DNA of 64,000 nucleotides. Origin: Magnaporthiopsis rhizophila (Eukaryota; Ascomycota; Sordariomycetes; Magnaporthales; Magnaporthaceae). Shown here one piece after another: positions 20,916 to 34,815 of this stretch (the first letter of the stretch is position 1; each line of letters starts with the position of its first letter). The DNA lies in the NCBI GenBank assembly GCA_003049465.1, contig PYSS01000007.1:434001-498000 (forward strand), written 5' to 3'. A model generated the notes under the pieces. It was not told the origin of the DNA. It saw only the letters and a list, made by a program, of their open reading frames with translations, and did no database searches. Made by a program: the position numbers and the translations under genes.

Positions 20916-23636
20916 GGAGCAGCGGATGATGCTAGGTGATGGGGTGATGTTATGCGGACGCTCACAGGCGGGGAAGCGCGCCGGTCCGATCGCGGCTGTT
21001 TTCTCGCGAGGAGTATCGTTGGTATGTGCTGCTGCTAGTCGGAAGACAGAGAGCGTGGTTCGAAAGAGCGGAAAAGAAAGTGACGAGGACGGCCTAGAAG
21101 GGCGGGCGGGAGGAGGGCTGAGGGTTAAATTGCGACAGCCTGTCAAGCGAGCGGCACAGCAAAGCGCGGTGCAGCAAGCGTACCGGGGGGCCGACGGCGC
21201 TGAGGACTCACTCCAAGTGACTGCAGGGAGGCTGATGCCCGGCTCGGTCGCTGATCTCCCCACGCAGGACAACCGGATTTGGGTTGCGGCTGGGTGCAAG
21301 GAGGCGCGGTACTGAGGAGGGGGGACGGATGGAGCAGGCAGTCTTGAGTGGACAGAAAAGGTAGGGAAGTAGGCCGCCACCACTAAACCGCATGCAAGGC
21401 CAATCCAGCCGCAAGTATGAGACCTAACCCACAAACGCACGCACGCACGCGTAACAGAAAGGAACCTGAAGCAAAGGGAAGAAACAAGAGCAAGAACGAC
21501 GTCAGGCAGAGTCAGAGAGTCTAAAGTCGGTGGAGGAAAATCCGATGTCTGCCAGAGAACCAAGCGCGGAAAAAAAGGCAGGGAAATCGAAGAGAAGAGG
21601 AACCTGCCTAGTGAGAGAACGGAATGGAGGAAGATGGGATTCAACGCTAAACTAAACCGACAGACAGACGAACGTACAGACGAACGTACAGGCGGCACGG
21701 AGATCATGTCGACCTGCATCCACATTTCGATGGAGGCTGGTGGGCGGCGGCTTGCCGAGACTGACGGGGATCCGGTGTCGTGTTTCTTGAGGTTGCAGTA
21801 GCGGCTTCGGTAAGTGCCAGGAGCCCTACAAACGTCCGGGGCCTGACCCTTGGCAGCCAGCGGACAAGCGGCCTGACAGCCGGCCAGTGGACGACCACCA
21901 CGCATGACACGGCGAACTCCCAGCATCACCTATGCAGATCGATTAGGCAATGATGGGAGAACAAAGAACAAAGGCGCCGATGGTGGCTTGGAGCGGCAAG
22001 CTCCGGTCGGGCCATGCAGAGCTTTCCAAGCGCAAGGGGATTTGCTACTGTCGGTGTCGGGCCAGCAACCTGGAAAGGTCGCCATTTCGGGTGGCCCAGA
22101 TTCTGCATGGTGGGTGCCTTGCCACCACGGACGCAGGAAAAAGAAGCAGCAAAAAATGCCTGGCCATGAAGAAAGGGGAGACAAAAAAGAAAGAACGAGC
22201 CCCACCCTTGTTCCCCTTGGTGCCTGTTTCCATTTTTATCACCTCCAGGTACGTTTATCGGGCCAATCAGGGGCGCGAACGCATTCGGACATTTTGGTAC
22301 CGCGGCTGTGCCAAAGTGGATCACACTGCCCCATTCGGGCGCCGTGAGGCTGCATGCGACAACGCGGCGGGGAAAAAGGGTGGAGGCGCGAGACGCTCCA
22401 AAAATCACACTGCCTTCGACTGTCTTCCAGTCTGTGCACCCATCACACCTTTCCTGAGATCACTGTCCCCGGACACCTCTTGGCTGCTGACATCAATTTC
22501 CCAGTCATGTTGTCGTGAAATGCCCGTTACGACGCACCACCAACCATCCAACAACCTTATATTGATGCAACCCTTTCATTTTCACGATGGTCATGGGTCC
22601 CCAGCCCCAGGCCAAGCTAAGGCCCAGGCGCCTCGCTGACAGCCGGGTTGTCAGCCGCAGTCGTGGCCGCAAACTGGACGCAGGAACAGTCTCACTCCGA
22701 AGTACATACCTACGGTACTTGCATGCAGGCCCGTCGTGCTCGGCTGCGCCGTAAGCATGTTACTCGTCTTGCAGACGGCTGGCTCACTCCTCGCGACTGA
22801 CCAGGTCCCTTGGAAAGAGAGTGTGTGGCTGGAAGCAAAGGCGAGATGGGTTTCGCCCCTCATAGGTATCGTCCTCCCAACATCGACGCGTGGTCGATAC
22901 CCTTTCCGTCTGCCCCCTGCCTACGCCACATCCAAAGATCGGACGTCGACGTTTGCTCTACCGGGATCCCAGAGCAATCGGCGTCCGCCGAAATCCTGGA
23001 CCGTGCTCGCTGGTTTCATCCCTGTCATTTAGGTTTGTCGCAGGACACTTTTCAGCTTCAGTTTGTGCCAAGCGACCATTTCAAACGCCGGTGGCGGTTC
23101 AAGGAGGCAGTGTTGACGGCCATGTTTATTTTCATTCCCACAGCCTGGCATGACGGCGCTTGCTTCCTTTCTCTTCTGCTTTCCTTTATTACTGGCGCGG
23201 CATTCCTCCAACCTTCAATCCGGTCAGCACTACACTGGTCGACTCTCCGCGTCAAGGGTGTGGCTGTTCGGCTTACGGCACCGGCAGCCGAAAATAAGGT
23301 ATACAGTCCAAAGTATCGGACAAAGGTTATCAAAGCCGACAGCAGCAGGAGCCCGGCGGCCGCCTCACCGACGGACCTTGAGATCGACGACGTGCATCCT
23401 GTGGGCATCGGGTTTTGTTGGCCAATCCGGGTGGGAACAGGAGGTGCGACATGTGACGCCGACACCCAGGAACTTTTTCGCGTGACGACTCGTACCCAGA
23501 AAGCAGAAAGAGTTGGAAAAATGCGACCATTAAACGACCGTGTTTCGCAGCAATCCGATCCGGTCGTGCATTTGAAGGGAAAGGAAAACCTAGAAATGAA
23601 GAGTTGGAGGCAGGCAAGGGAGCAAAAACGCAACGA
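20916..23636. other. Intergenic region upstream of the wall-sensor-like gene
   Basis: This 2.7-kb region holds the likely promoter and leader (on the minus strand the sequence near 21,420-21,700 is CT-rich). A short direct repeat of AGACGAACGTAC occurs twice near 21,665-21,690. Several open frames of 150-300 codons show no family resemblance, and one runs into the tRNA. Confidence 0.45.
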
Positions 23637-23733
23637 TGGTCCGACTGGGGTTCGAACCCAGGACCCTCGCATATCTGGAGCTGAAAGCACTCCAATATAA
23701 GAACGATGTGATATTCCACTACACCACCGGACC
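23637..23733 (-). tRNA. tRNA-Ile(UAU), intron-containing
   Basis: Read on the minus strand, the acceptor GGTCCGG pairs with TCGGACC (one G-T), followed by discriminator A. The D arm is GTGTAGTGGAATATCAC. The T arm CTGGG-TTCGAAC-CCCAG is perfect. The anticodon arm begins TCGTT-CTTATA, which places TAT at positions 34-36, and it closes with TGCGA after an intron of about 24 nt at the canonical position 37/38. The stem TCGT/GCGA is close to the yeast tRNA-Ile(UAU) arm, and UAU tRNAs in fungi usually carry introns. There is a T-T mismatch at 31/39, so the exact isotype is not certain, but the gene is clearly a tRNA. Confidence 0.8.
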
Positions 23734-24310
23734 AAGGTTAATCGTTCAGGGGGACATGGTGGGGCTATGTTCGCTGTACCACAGCGGGTCGATCTGCTAA
23801 CCGTCAGCAGCACGTTTAGTCCTCTCTCTGCCCCGGACGAAGGTTGTTTTAAACATGGAAGTAAAATAACACAGATGGTAGACATAGATATGTAGCTTTA
23901 AATCACACTAAAAACGGTGGATGGAACGGGATAACGAGAGCTGCAACCACGAGATGCTTGAAACTTTGTCTAGGCACTACTGAAAAGGTACCTTGACAAG
24001 TCGGCCATTCGATAACACGTACGCGAAGGCGTTGACTGTATGGCACGGCGGATACTAATAGCGGATCACGTCGGGAAACCTGTTTGATACTCATACCAGA
24101 CCGCCTATTTCATTATTATTTCTACTCGCACACAAAGCGGGATATGCTGCGTCACTATGCCTTGAACACGTCATCCGGAGATTGAAGAGGAGAAAGGACC
24201 GGTCGATAGATAATTAGGCATGGGTTCCTTCGCCGGCTTCTTTGGGCCCACCGGCGATCATTCTAGCGCAAGCGTCGCCGATATCGAGGGCCATGTGCCC
24301 AATCGACCTA
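23734..24310. other. Intergenic region between the tRNA and the mannanase gene
   Basis: The region includes 5' flank of the tRNA (minus strand) and 3' flank of the mannanase. It is AT-richer than its surroundings and has no recognisable coding sequence. Confidence 0.45.
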
Positions 24311-25715
24311 TCAGGACATGGCCTTGATGGCGTTGACGTGGTCTGTCACAATGCACTTCGCATCGCTTGATCCGTAGTCTATCGTCCCAAGAAGTACCCA
24401 TGGTTAGCTGACAGGCAGTCAAGGCGAGGGGGACTGGGAAACGCATACAAATGGTGTAGGAATCGTCGTGGGTCTTGCCGGTGCTGATGGTGTCTCCCCA
24501 CTGCCAGAAGAGATCCACGGCGTTTCCCTCGGAGCTTATGGCGGCGTCTTGCCAGGGTTTCTCGTGTTTGCAGTGATCATCCTTTGATCCATCTGAACAG
24601 CGGCGACAAATACTCCATGTTAGTTCGCCTGATCATCACATCTCGTGGCGCCTGGTGAAGACGGTTTGGGATAGCGATGAACGTAAAGAGACGTACACTC
24701 TTCAAACAGGCAAGGCTTTCCGGCCTTCTTGCAGGCTGCAGCATGGTTTCTGACCCAGTCGGCACCGGCACTCTTCAGCTGGAACCCTGTTTTAAAAAAT
24801 GAGCCGGGCGTCAGTACTTGTATGAGAATTTTGTGGTAGGACAAGCAAAGTTGAGTATGCGAGCAACGTACATGATTCTGGGTACCAGTGAAACGTTCCA
24901 AAGTCCAGAGTCTTGATCTCGAGGTTCCGGGCGAAGTCGACACCCTCGAGCGTGGAATAGGGGTACAGAGTCAGGATGTTGCCCCCTGGTAAGCCGAAGC
25001 CTTCGTCGCCGAGAGACACCATGTGGTCCGGATCGAGAGACTTGACGTAACGGGACGTCTCATCCGCCCACTTGTATATCACATCGGTGCTGCAGAACCT
25101 GCACCGCGGCTCGTTGGCCAGCTGCCACGAGAAGATGCTGGAGCTTTTGGCGTAGCGAGAAACGACGGCTCGGATGTAGGCTCGGTACTGCGCCTGGGCT
25201 GCGGCGTTGGTGAACCATCCGTTATGGTCGCCGCCAAAGGCGTTGGTGTAGGCTTTGATGCCGCCGAAATCGTCCCAGTTGTTGACGAAGTTGATAATCA
25301 GCTTGATCCCTCGCTTCTCGGCCGAGGCGACCACGGCGTCGAGGCGCTGCAGCCCGTTGGGCCCCGTGTTGATCTCGGAGCCGGAGGCGGAGAGATATTG
25401 GAAGTAGGGCTTCCCATCCGTCGGTTTGGTGTTGACGTCGCTGAACCCCCAGATCCTGAGCACCTTCAGCCCGGACCGGACGAGGTTGTCGAGCACCAGG
25501 TCGACATCGGCCGGGTTCTCCAGGAACGAGATCCAATACGAGTTGGTGCCCGCATAGTATTTCGTTGCGCCGTCGATCTTGAACCTGAGGCCGTCCACCG
25601 AAGGGAAGGTGGAGTTGGCGGCGATCGCGGTCTCCCTCTTCTCAACCAAGCTACCAGCAGCGGATGTGGCCAGGGAGAGCAGCAGAGCCGTTGTAACACC
25701 GAGAATTTTCATCAT
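24311..25715 (-). CDS. Endo-beta-1,4-mannanase, glycoside hydrolase family 5 (GH5_7), secreted
   Basis: Exons 25715..24872, 24786..24697, 24592..24449 and 24378..24311 give 381 residues. A signal peptide (MMKILGVTTALLLSLATSAA) and a dibasic propeptide end (VEKRETA) precede the catalytic domain. Family blocks include YYAGTNSYWISFL, LKVLRIWGFSDVN, LIINFVNNWDDFGG, the acid/base motif WQLANEPRC (Glu202), FHWYPESWF, and the nucleophile motif CLFEEYGS (Glu311 expected). It ends with FWQWGD and YYGSSDAKCIVTDHV. The enzyme cuts the beta-1,4 backbone of (galacto/gluco)mannans in plant cell walls. No carbohydrate-binding module or linker is present, so it is a bare catalytic domain. All introns are phase 1. 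Confidence 0.94.
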
Positions 25716-26537
25716 GGCGACCGGTATGAGCTCACGGATGAGGAGGCGGCAAAGGGGCGAGACAGGGACGACAAGATGTGCATTTTGTCAATCTGTCGAG
25801 CTGTGGACATGTGTTTATACTGAACTAAACCTCTACTCCTTGATGGCATGCCTTTGTTTTCCCTCACATGCCTTGGGAGTCCACTTTTGGCCCCTGTTGC
25901 ACATCCTCGAAAGGCAGGTGGGATTCTTGGGTTACGTAGGTCTGAGCGACCGTGATCCATGGTTGTGAGATTGGCGAGGGGAAATGATGGACTCTGTTAG
26001 TGTAATGAGAATGTGACGATAGCTTCATCGTCCTGTGGCGGCCTCAGATGTGTTGTGCGAACCTCCGCCAGAGCAAGAGTCCCAGCGTTCGAATGGACGA
26101 TGCATGCTCATCTCGGTAGGAAAAGAAAATCACGAGTGCAGTGCAATGTCTTTTCGGCATGTAGCTGTCATTTCCCACCGTAGCACGGCGTGAAGATCAG
26201 GGATCAAGGGCCAAGCGACCCATGCTGGGCACAGGTCAAGTGGGCGGCGGGGAAACGTTAGCGCTCTTGGAAGCCTGGTTTTTGGAAGCCTGCGCGGGGG
26301 CGCGGCGGGGCGTTCGTGCCGCTGGAGCTCGGACTCCATTGTTCATGCCCGCACTGATCACAACGAACCGCCGCTCCTGTTCTGGTTCGACAGACGGCGG
26401 CTCAGTTGTTTTCCTACAAACTTCACACCAAAAAGAACGACGGCTTCGCTCGATGACGCGGACAAACCGTCGAATTTGAGACGGGGAATCTCGCAAATTA
26501 ACCTCCCAGTCACGCGCCTCATCGAGCCGTTAGTTCA
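25716..26537. other. Divergent intergenic region between the mannanase and yvc1
   Basis: An 820-bp shared promoter region for two divergent genes. No coding sequence or clear operator was recognised. Confidence 0.45.
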
Positions 26538-29271
26538 ATGCCGCTCAAGGTCAGGACACGGCCACGAGCCGAAGCAGGAAGTCGGCAGCGGACGCCGTCG
26601 CCTCTCGAGAAAATCGCAGAGTGCGACCTGCCCGACATCGACGACGGCGACAGCTTCCGGGTGGTTGTCAAGAAGGTCTCCGTGTAGGACACCCTCGCTC
26701 GCTTGGGAGGTACTTTCTCCAGCCATGATTTCTAACGGACGTCTCCTGCGGCGGACAGCTACCTTGCCGAAGTGGTTACCCTGCCTTGCTCGTTCGAGCA
26801 GCTTCGGACGACCTCGGCCGGCGATGGTCTTCGCGCCCTGGTCTCGCACCTGACCGCCGACTGCAATAACAAGGCTATAGTCAATGCTCTCCTGTAGGTT
26901 CTGTTCTTTCTACATCTCGGCGCAGGACCTCAATTGGGACGTATGGACGCGATGGGTGCCATTCATGGGTGCCATGTGGGCTGTGTTTACGATACGTAAT
27001 ACGTGACGCGCCTGCCGAGCCAGACTCTCAAATATGCGCAATGGCTTTCCACCCCAAGCAATAACCCAGGGGCACTTTCCAGGCCTTCCCCACACTCCGC
27101 ACTTCCCGCCCCTACCCAAACTCTCATGATCCCCGCATCTCGACGTCGCCAAGAGAAGCAAAGAGCCAGATGAAAATAGTCCAGTGCGCCGACCGTTTGC
27201 TGACATATTCGCACGCGGCCCGTTCCATTCCTTACCCACCACTGCAGTGCGCTCAAGTGGCACTATGCTGTCAACTGTGAAAGCGGCGAGAAAACGCTCG
27301 GTGAAGCCCGTGCCAATGCTTGTGAGATAGTGGCCTGGCGTTTTCTCACGCACCTTTCCGAGAGGGAGGCTGTCCAGTATTGCCTGTACGAGATCCCGGA
27401 CCCGGAGGATGACGGGCATGACAACAGCAACAATGACAACGATCCATCTGGCGGCAATGGAAGGGGTCGGCTACCTCATGACGAGGAGAATGGCGGCGGC
27501 CACCCTGACGAGACCACCACCCTCCTGCCCATGACGCCGTCCTCGGCATCTTCTCGTCGCATGCCCCCTCGCCCGGGTAGCAGCGCCAAAAAGTACCAGT
27601 TGCTCCAGTCGCTCTCCCGCCTCACCATGACCATGGGCCGTGAGGGTGATGATGACGATGAGGACGACGAGGACCCCACGAGGGCCTTCATCTCGCTCAA
27701 CGCCCTCGAGATCGCCGCCATTGCAAATGCCAAACGATTCCTCAGCCAGGATATTGTCCAGAAAATCGTCACGGGAATCTGGAACGGAGACATCATCTTC
27801 TGGGACGAGCTGTCGATCCACACCGTCAAGAAGCCTCGATTCTACAAGCACAGCACCGCCGACCCCTATTCGCGGCTGCGTGTGCCCAAGTATCTCAAGT
27901 CATTCGAGGTCGTCTTCTTCGCCTCGTTTCTGGGTCTCTACTATGCCGTCTTGTACGAGCGCAGCAGCAGCCACATCACCCCGCTCGAAACGGTGCTGTA
28001 TATCTGGTTTGCCGCCTTTTTCTACGACGAGTTGAGCGAGCTGATCGATGCTGGATCGATATTTTACGCTACCGATGTCTGGAATCTTTTCGACATGGTC
28101 ATGCTCCTCATCGGCATCACATTTGCTTCCTTGCGGGCCGTAGGATTGTACAAAGGCGACCGATACCTGATCGAACTGGCCTTCGACATCCTCTCGCTCG
28201 AGGCTCTCTTCATGGTGCCCAGGATCGCCTCGGTCCTCAGTCTGAGCCCATACTGGGGTACCCTTCTACCGTGCTTCAAAGCGATGCTCAAGGTAAGTCT
28301 CTGCCACATCTACTTTGTTTGCTCAATCCCTTGTGTTGGGATGCCGACTGACGTCTCTGTAATCGTAGGATTTCATCAAATTCATGGTACTTGGTATGCT
28401 TCCCTTCACTGGCTAAAACCAAAGGACCCCGTTAACAGGATACTGACTTTTTGCTAAAGTCGTCATCGTGTACCTCGGGTTCCTGACGACGTTCTCTCTC
28501 ATTGGCCGGGATCGATATCCTCTGGCCTCCATGACCATGATTTTGACCAAGATCTTTTTCGGAAGCAGCTATGTTGGCTTCGACATCATGTCGGATATCG
28601 ATGAAGTCTTTGGGCCTCCCCTCATGCTGATCTTCATCACGCTCAGCTCGATCCTCCTGATGGGCTCACTCACGGGTATGCTAAGCAACAGCTTCTCCCG
28701 CGTCATCAGCCATGCTCGTGAAGAGTATCTTTACGTTTATTCGGTATACGTGTTGGAGGCCTCGACTAGCAACCGGCTCACGCATTTCTACCCGCCCTTC
28801 AACCTCCTTGCTCTCATCATATTCCGCCCGCTGCGCCTCTTCCTTCCGTCGGATCACAAGTTCCGCGCAGCGCGCATCTGGCTCCTCAAGGCCACCCACT
28901 GGCCCATCGTCGGCGTCATCAAGCTTTACGAGCTCATCCGCGGCCACCTCGACAAGATGGACGATTTTGCCGGCTTCAAAGGCCCTCGCGTAGATCCCAA
29001 GAGCGTCTCTGCGTACAGGAAGCGCATTGCCGGTCCCCCGGGAACGGCGAGGCGGCCGTCTCATGGCGGCTCCTACCGTCGATCGCCTCGCCCTGTCAGC
29101 TCGACCGAGTTCCACTCGGCCGCCCCGCAGATCCTCAACGAGGACACGATGATCGACGTTCCGAGCGAGACGGAAGTCAGGATCCAGGAGCTGTCCATCA
29201 AGATCGACAGGCTCACAGAGCTTGTGCTGAGCATGCAGGAGCAAAGATCGGCCCAGCAGGTCATGATATGA
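26538..29271 (+). CDS. yvc1: Vacuolar TRP-type cation channel Yvc1
   Basis: Five exons, 26538..26683, 26759..26893, 27248..28292, 28369..28393 and 28460..29271, give 720 residues. Conserved blocks are CSFEQLRTTSAGDGLRALV, ALKWHY, EARANACEIVAWRFL, LSEREAVQYCLYEIP, YLKSFEVVFFASFLGLYY, TDVWNLFDMVMLLIG, the pore-side FGSSYVGFDIMSDIDEVFGP, and LMGSLTGMLSNSFSRVI. About six to eight hydrophobic spans lie at about 290-540. Yvc1 releases Ca2+ from the vacuole on hyperosmotic or mechanical stimulation. An acidic, Asn/Asp-rich and Asp/Glu-rich insert (about residues 125-215) separates the N-terminal domain from the channel, and the C-terminus has a coiled-coil-like helix. Intron 2 is 354 nt, long for this genome. 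Exon 4 is only 25 nt. Donor 1 is the weaker GTAGGA. Confidence 0.92.
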
Positions 29272-29681
29272 GCAAAAGCTGGCAACGCGCGGCGCGCGGT
29301 CCATCAGAGTCTGCCTGAATTTGTTGCTGTGAGCCCTAGAGGCTTGAGATTGGAGTGATGTATCAGAGCGGAAATTTGTTTCTGCTTCTGCCCGCCATCG
29401 TTTTCTCCCTTTGCCTTTACCTTTTTCTTTCCGCTGTCCTTCTTTCCCAGCCATCTGCGCTTTGTTTCATCTTGCTTGTCTCGATTTCCACACTGTTTTC
29501 GATAGATACACATATGTAGCGTGCGTCCCTGTTTGTTTAAAAGATCCATGGCATCAAATATGGGTCACGTCTGGGTTTTGCATTGCTCTTAATGATGTCT
29601 CCTCCGAACAGTCGTTTCAAAACGCTAGCATATGTCGTTCGTTGTGTGTGGACGAGTAAACCCGTGTCCATTCGCACACTC
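29272..29681. other. Convergent 3' intergenic region
   Basis: About 400 bp between the yvc1 and S9-peptidase-like stop codons. T-rich 3' sequence with no recognisable gene. Confidence 0.5.
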
Positions 29682-32291
29682 TCAGTATATATCCGAGGCG
29701 CTGGCGGCATCGTCTGAGACGACTAGTGTATCCGGACCAGCGCCGATATGCCTCCGGAGCCAGTCAAATAGCACACGGTGCCACTCGAGCGCGTTCTCTG
29801 GCTTCTCGATCCAGCGTCCCTCGTCGGGGAACGTGAGCAGGCGGCTGGGCACGCCCGCGACCTGCAGCGCCCGGAACGCGGCCAGCGCCTCGGTGACGGG
29901 GGCGCGGTGGTCCCGCTCGCCGTGCACGACCAGCGTCGACGGCGCCTCCTGCGCCCAGTTTGACACCAGGTCCGGGCGTGCCGGGTTCCACCTGTCCAGA
30001 CCCGCCACCCCCGGGAACGACGAGCCGCCGTCGTCGCAGAACTGGCCCGTGTCGCTGGCCCCGTCTTGCTGCTGCTGCAGCAGCATTTCTTGTGGTAGGG
30101 TGAAGATGCCGCCTTGGCAGATGGCTGCTTTGAACTGCGAGTGTGTAGGTTTGTTTTTGGATTTTGTTAGTGTTGAGACGGGCGAGGCCAACCAACCAAG
30201 AGAGGAGAGTTATCACCACCTACCTTGCGGGCAAGTGGCTGACCCAGTATCCAGTTTACCATGTAGCCACCATAGCCAGCGCCTGCGACGGCGGCCCTTT
30301 CCATGTTGATGTAGGGGATGTCTTTCAGGTATTCCATGCAGTTGGCGAGGTCCTCGTACGGCCGGCCTCCCCACTCTCCGAGCACGCCCGTGGCGAAATC
30401 GATGCCGAACCCGACGCTGCCTGTGATGTTGGGCAGGACGACGACGTAGCCTTGCTCGGCCCAGACTGCTGGGTTCCACTACCGACGCAGCGGTGACTTG
30501 TGTGTTAGTTAACCGTAGATTGTGTGCGCATATACAGATTTTGGCTGCAACAACTTACATGCGTGTCCCATATATCCCTACTCGCATCCACCGGCCCGCC
30601 ATGCACGAGCAGCACGACGGGATACTTTTTGCTGGCGTCAAAATCGCTGGGCCTCACGACGAAGGCCTGCACGCAATAGTCGCCGCCGCCCTCGAAGTAT
30701 ATCTCGGAGATCTGGCGGGCGGGGAAAAGGTCGTAGCGGGCGCGGTGGCGCCGCCGGTTGGCCAGCACGACGGGCTCGAAGTCGTGGGCGCTGCTGTCGC
30801 AGTCGACGATCTGGAAGACGCTGCTCTCGGTGAAGCTGCTCAACGATACGAGCAGCCGGCCCGCCGACTCTGTGGTCCTTGTTGTTGTTGTTGCGTCCGG
30901 GATCGCGTGGAAGCCGTGAACGCTGCCGCCGCCACGGGGGCGGAACAGGAGGCTGGGGCTGGGGCTGGGGCTGGGGGTGTGGTCTCCCATGGATAGCCTG
31001 TGCAGCACCACGCAGCCGGACTCGTCCACCTTGACGATGATGGACTTGCCGGATGGGTGGTACTCGAACTGCGATGGGCGCAGGTCCCAGGTTCCCAGGA
31101 TGTCGAATGCAGACAAAGAGGGAGCCGACTGTCTGGACGACAATGTGGCAGCAGACAGGTGGATGTGCGCGGTGAAAAGACGCACGTCCGGGTAGCAGGT
31201 AACCGGGGCCTTGAGGAAGGCCAGCGCGGTGCCGTCGGGCGAGAAGCGCACGTTGGAGCACCACCCGTCTTGTGCGTTTTCCGGCATGCTGATTTTGATG
31301 GGCCGTGGGCACTGGCGCGTTACGTTGCTGATGCCGAGGCCACCGGGAACGTGATCCTCATCCGCAACGATGAAGGAGTCAAGGGGCAGGAAATAGACCT
31401 CTGAGCAGAACAGCATGCGGTTGCCGCTCGCAAGTGGGTTTGGGCTTTGAGCACAGAAGGCGATGCCCTTCGCGCCAAGATCATAGGCATCACCAGGCTC
31501 GCGCATGCTGTCGGGGACTTCCAGGTCCGTGCCGCGAAGGGCGTTTTGGAACGGTCCCGCCAGCTTCCACCTTCCGTGGGAGTCTTTGACCAGCTTGGAA
31601 TACCATATGGAAGACTTCTGAGGCTTGACGAATGTGTCCCACTACCTTTCTGTCAGTAAGGGAGATAGCGGCGGCGTTTGTTGCAAAGACCTAAATGGCT
31701 TCCCACGGACGAACTCACCTCTCGCACGTTCCACCCGTCGTAGATTCTGGCAGTGGATTCTCTCTTCTTGCAGGCTGCTGCTGCTACGTCGTTGAACATG
31801 CTGCCGTCCCGTGCCGCCCTCGCAACAACAGCACACGCAACGGAGCCGTCCTCCAGAGCGCAGAGCTTGAGCGCCTGGACGGGGGCTGGAATCACACCGG
31901 CGACGTAGTGCGATCCGGGTTCCATATCCGCTGTCGGGCGCGGCGTGACGACCCTCATCCGGGTCTCGCCATCTCCCTGTCCCCGAGCGGTGGACTCGAG
32001 CCATAACAGGCCGCCGCCGCCGCCGGAAGGATGCTTGTCGCCGGGGATCCATGCTGCGTCGTGGATTTCGGAGCCGCGGGCCAGGGTGTAGGCGTTGCCG
32101 GACTCGAGGCTCACGATAGCAAGGTCCTGCGTCGTTTCACCAGCCCCATCCCAATCCCCGTCCTCGCCATCGCCGAACGTGTGAGTCGAGACGGTGAAGA
32201 AGGCCAGGGTGCCGTCCTGGTTGGGCACGGCGGCGCTCCGGCGGGGAGCCTCGAGGAAAGACTCGGGTGTGAGTTTCTGCTTGATCACCAT
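29682..32291 (-). CDS. S9-family prolyl oligopeptidase/DPP5-like protein, probably catalytically dead
   Basis: Exons 32291..31719, 31641..30559, 30478..30224 and 30134..29682 give 787 residues, all phase 0. The N-terminal two thirds is a seven-bladed-propeller-like region (for example DAAWIPGDKH, YDGWNVREWDTFVKPQKSSI, VRFSPDGTALAFLK). The C-terminal alpha/beta hydrolase has KYPVVLLVHGGPVDASRDIW, AEQGYVVVLPNITGSVGFG, GVLGEWGGRPYEDL, IPYINMERAAVAGAGYGGYM, VVHGERDHRAPVTEAL and FPDEGRWIEKPENALEWHR. These match dipeptidyl-peptidase V and acylaminoacyl-peptidases of the cytosol. In active members the elbow reads G-x-S-Y-G-G and the His sits in D-E-x-H-W. Here the Ser position is Gly620 (codon GGC) and the His position is Arg744 (CGC); Asp712 is kept. 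Peptidase activity is therefore unlikely although the frame is intact. No signal peptide is seen. Confidence 0.9.
30955..30977. other. Candidate G-quadruplex motif within a coding exon
   Basis: Four runs of four or five G separated by CT lie on the plus strand, which is the template strand of the S9-peptidase-like gene. The tract encodes alternating Ser-Pro in the propeller region. Folding is a prediction from the pattern only. Confidence 0.5.
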
Positions 32292-32999
32292 TTTCGCGGT
32301 GTCGTTTATTTTTATTCAAGGAGTCGGCGATCGGTGATTGTGCTAGTTTATATTAAAGAGGCACTCCCAAATGCACTCTCGGCCCCAGCACGATGATTGA
32401 CTTGCGTGAAAAATATAAGACACCAATCGACGCCTGCCACGATAAAATGCCACATGGGTGCCAGCAGGATTTCGAGAGATGAAGGGGACTGGCGGGCTAG
32501 GTGCGATTGTGGATTACAAAGCTCCTTTCCGACTGGTGAAGCTGACTGGGGTTTACACTGCGCGGCAGCCTGACGCTACAGCTGGGACCTCATGTGTTGG
32601 GCACCTTTAATTTACTGAGGATTTTCGTAGGTAGAACCACCGCCTAGAATATGCGGCTTGGTGCTTCTATCGGCCAGCCTAGGCACCCGGCACCCAATCC
32701 TTTTTCTGAGCATACTGACCAGTATCACGTCCTTTAGGTGTGCTGGTTTCAATGTAGAAAATTCGCGAGGCGCAGTTGGCCAAGACGAAGCCGTAAGCGA
32801 CAAGCGTGTGCATCATAACGACAATTTTGTAAATACATATAAGCAAAAAGATATATACAGAGAAAGTCCCTCTCCGGATACCTATATAGGTAGGTACTTT
32901 GGTAAGCTTGTCAAAAACGTCCGAAAGCAAGGCTATATGCTTCCAGTATGCATCCTCGCTGCCGCAATAGCCGCGGCTACTTCAAGGCACTCTTCAACC
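32292..32999. other. Intergenic region between the S9-like gene (start) and the xylanase gene (end)
   Basis: Both flanking genes are on the minus strand, so this 700-bp stretch contains the xylanase 3' flank and the S9-like promoter. The left half is GC-rich and the right half AT-rich. No gene was recognised. Confidence 0.45.

Positions 33000-34815
<1,816 letters not shown>

Noticed and set aside
20916..21929. Upstream 338-codon in-frame extension of the wall-sensor-like protein
   Set aside because: The sequence is leader-like (CT-rich, Ser/Pro/Arg without domain), and a clear signal peptide starts at the downstream ATG.
22810..23700. 296-codon open frame that runs into the tRNA gene
   Set aside because: It ends within tRNA sequence, has no domain, and its codon use is unlike that of neighbouring genes.
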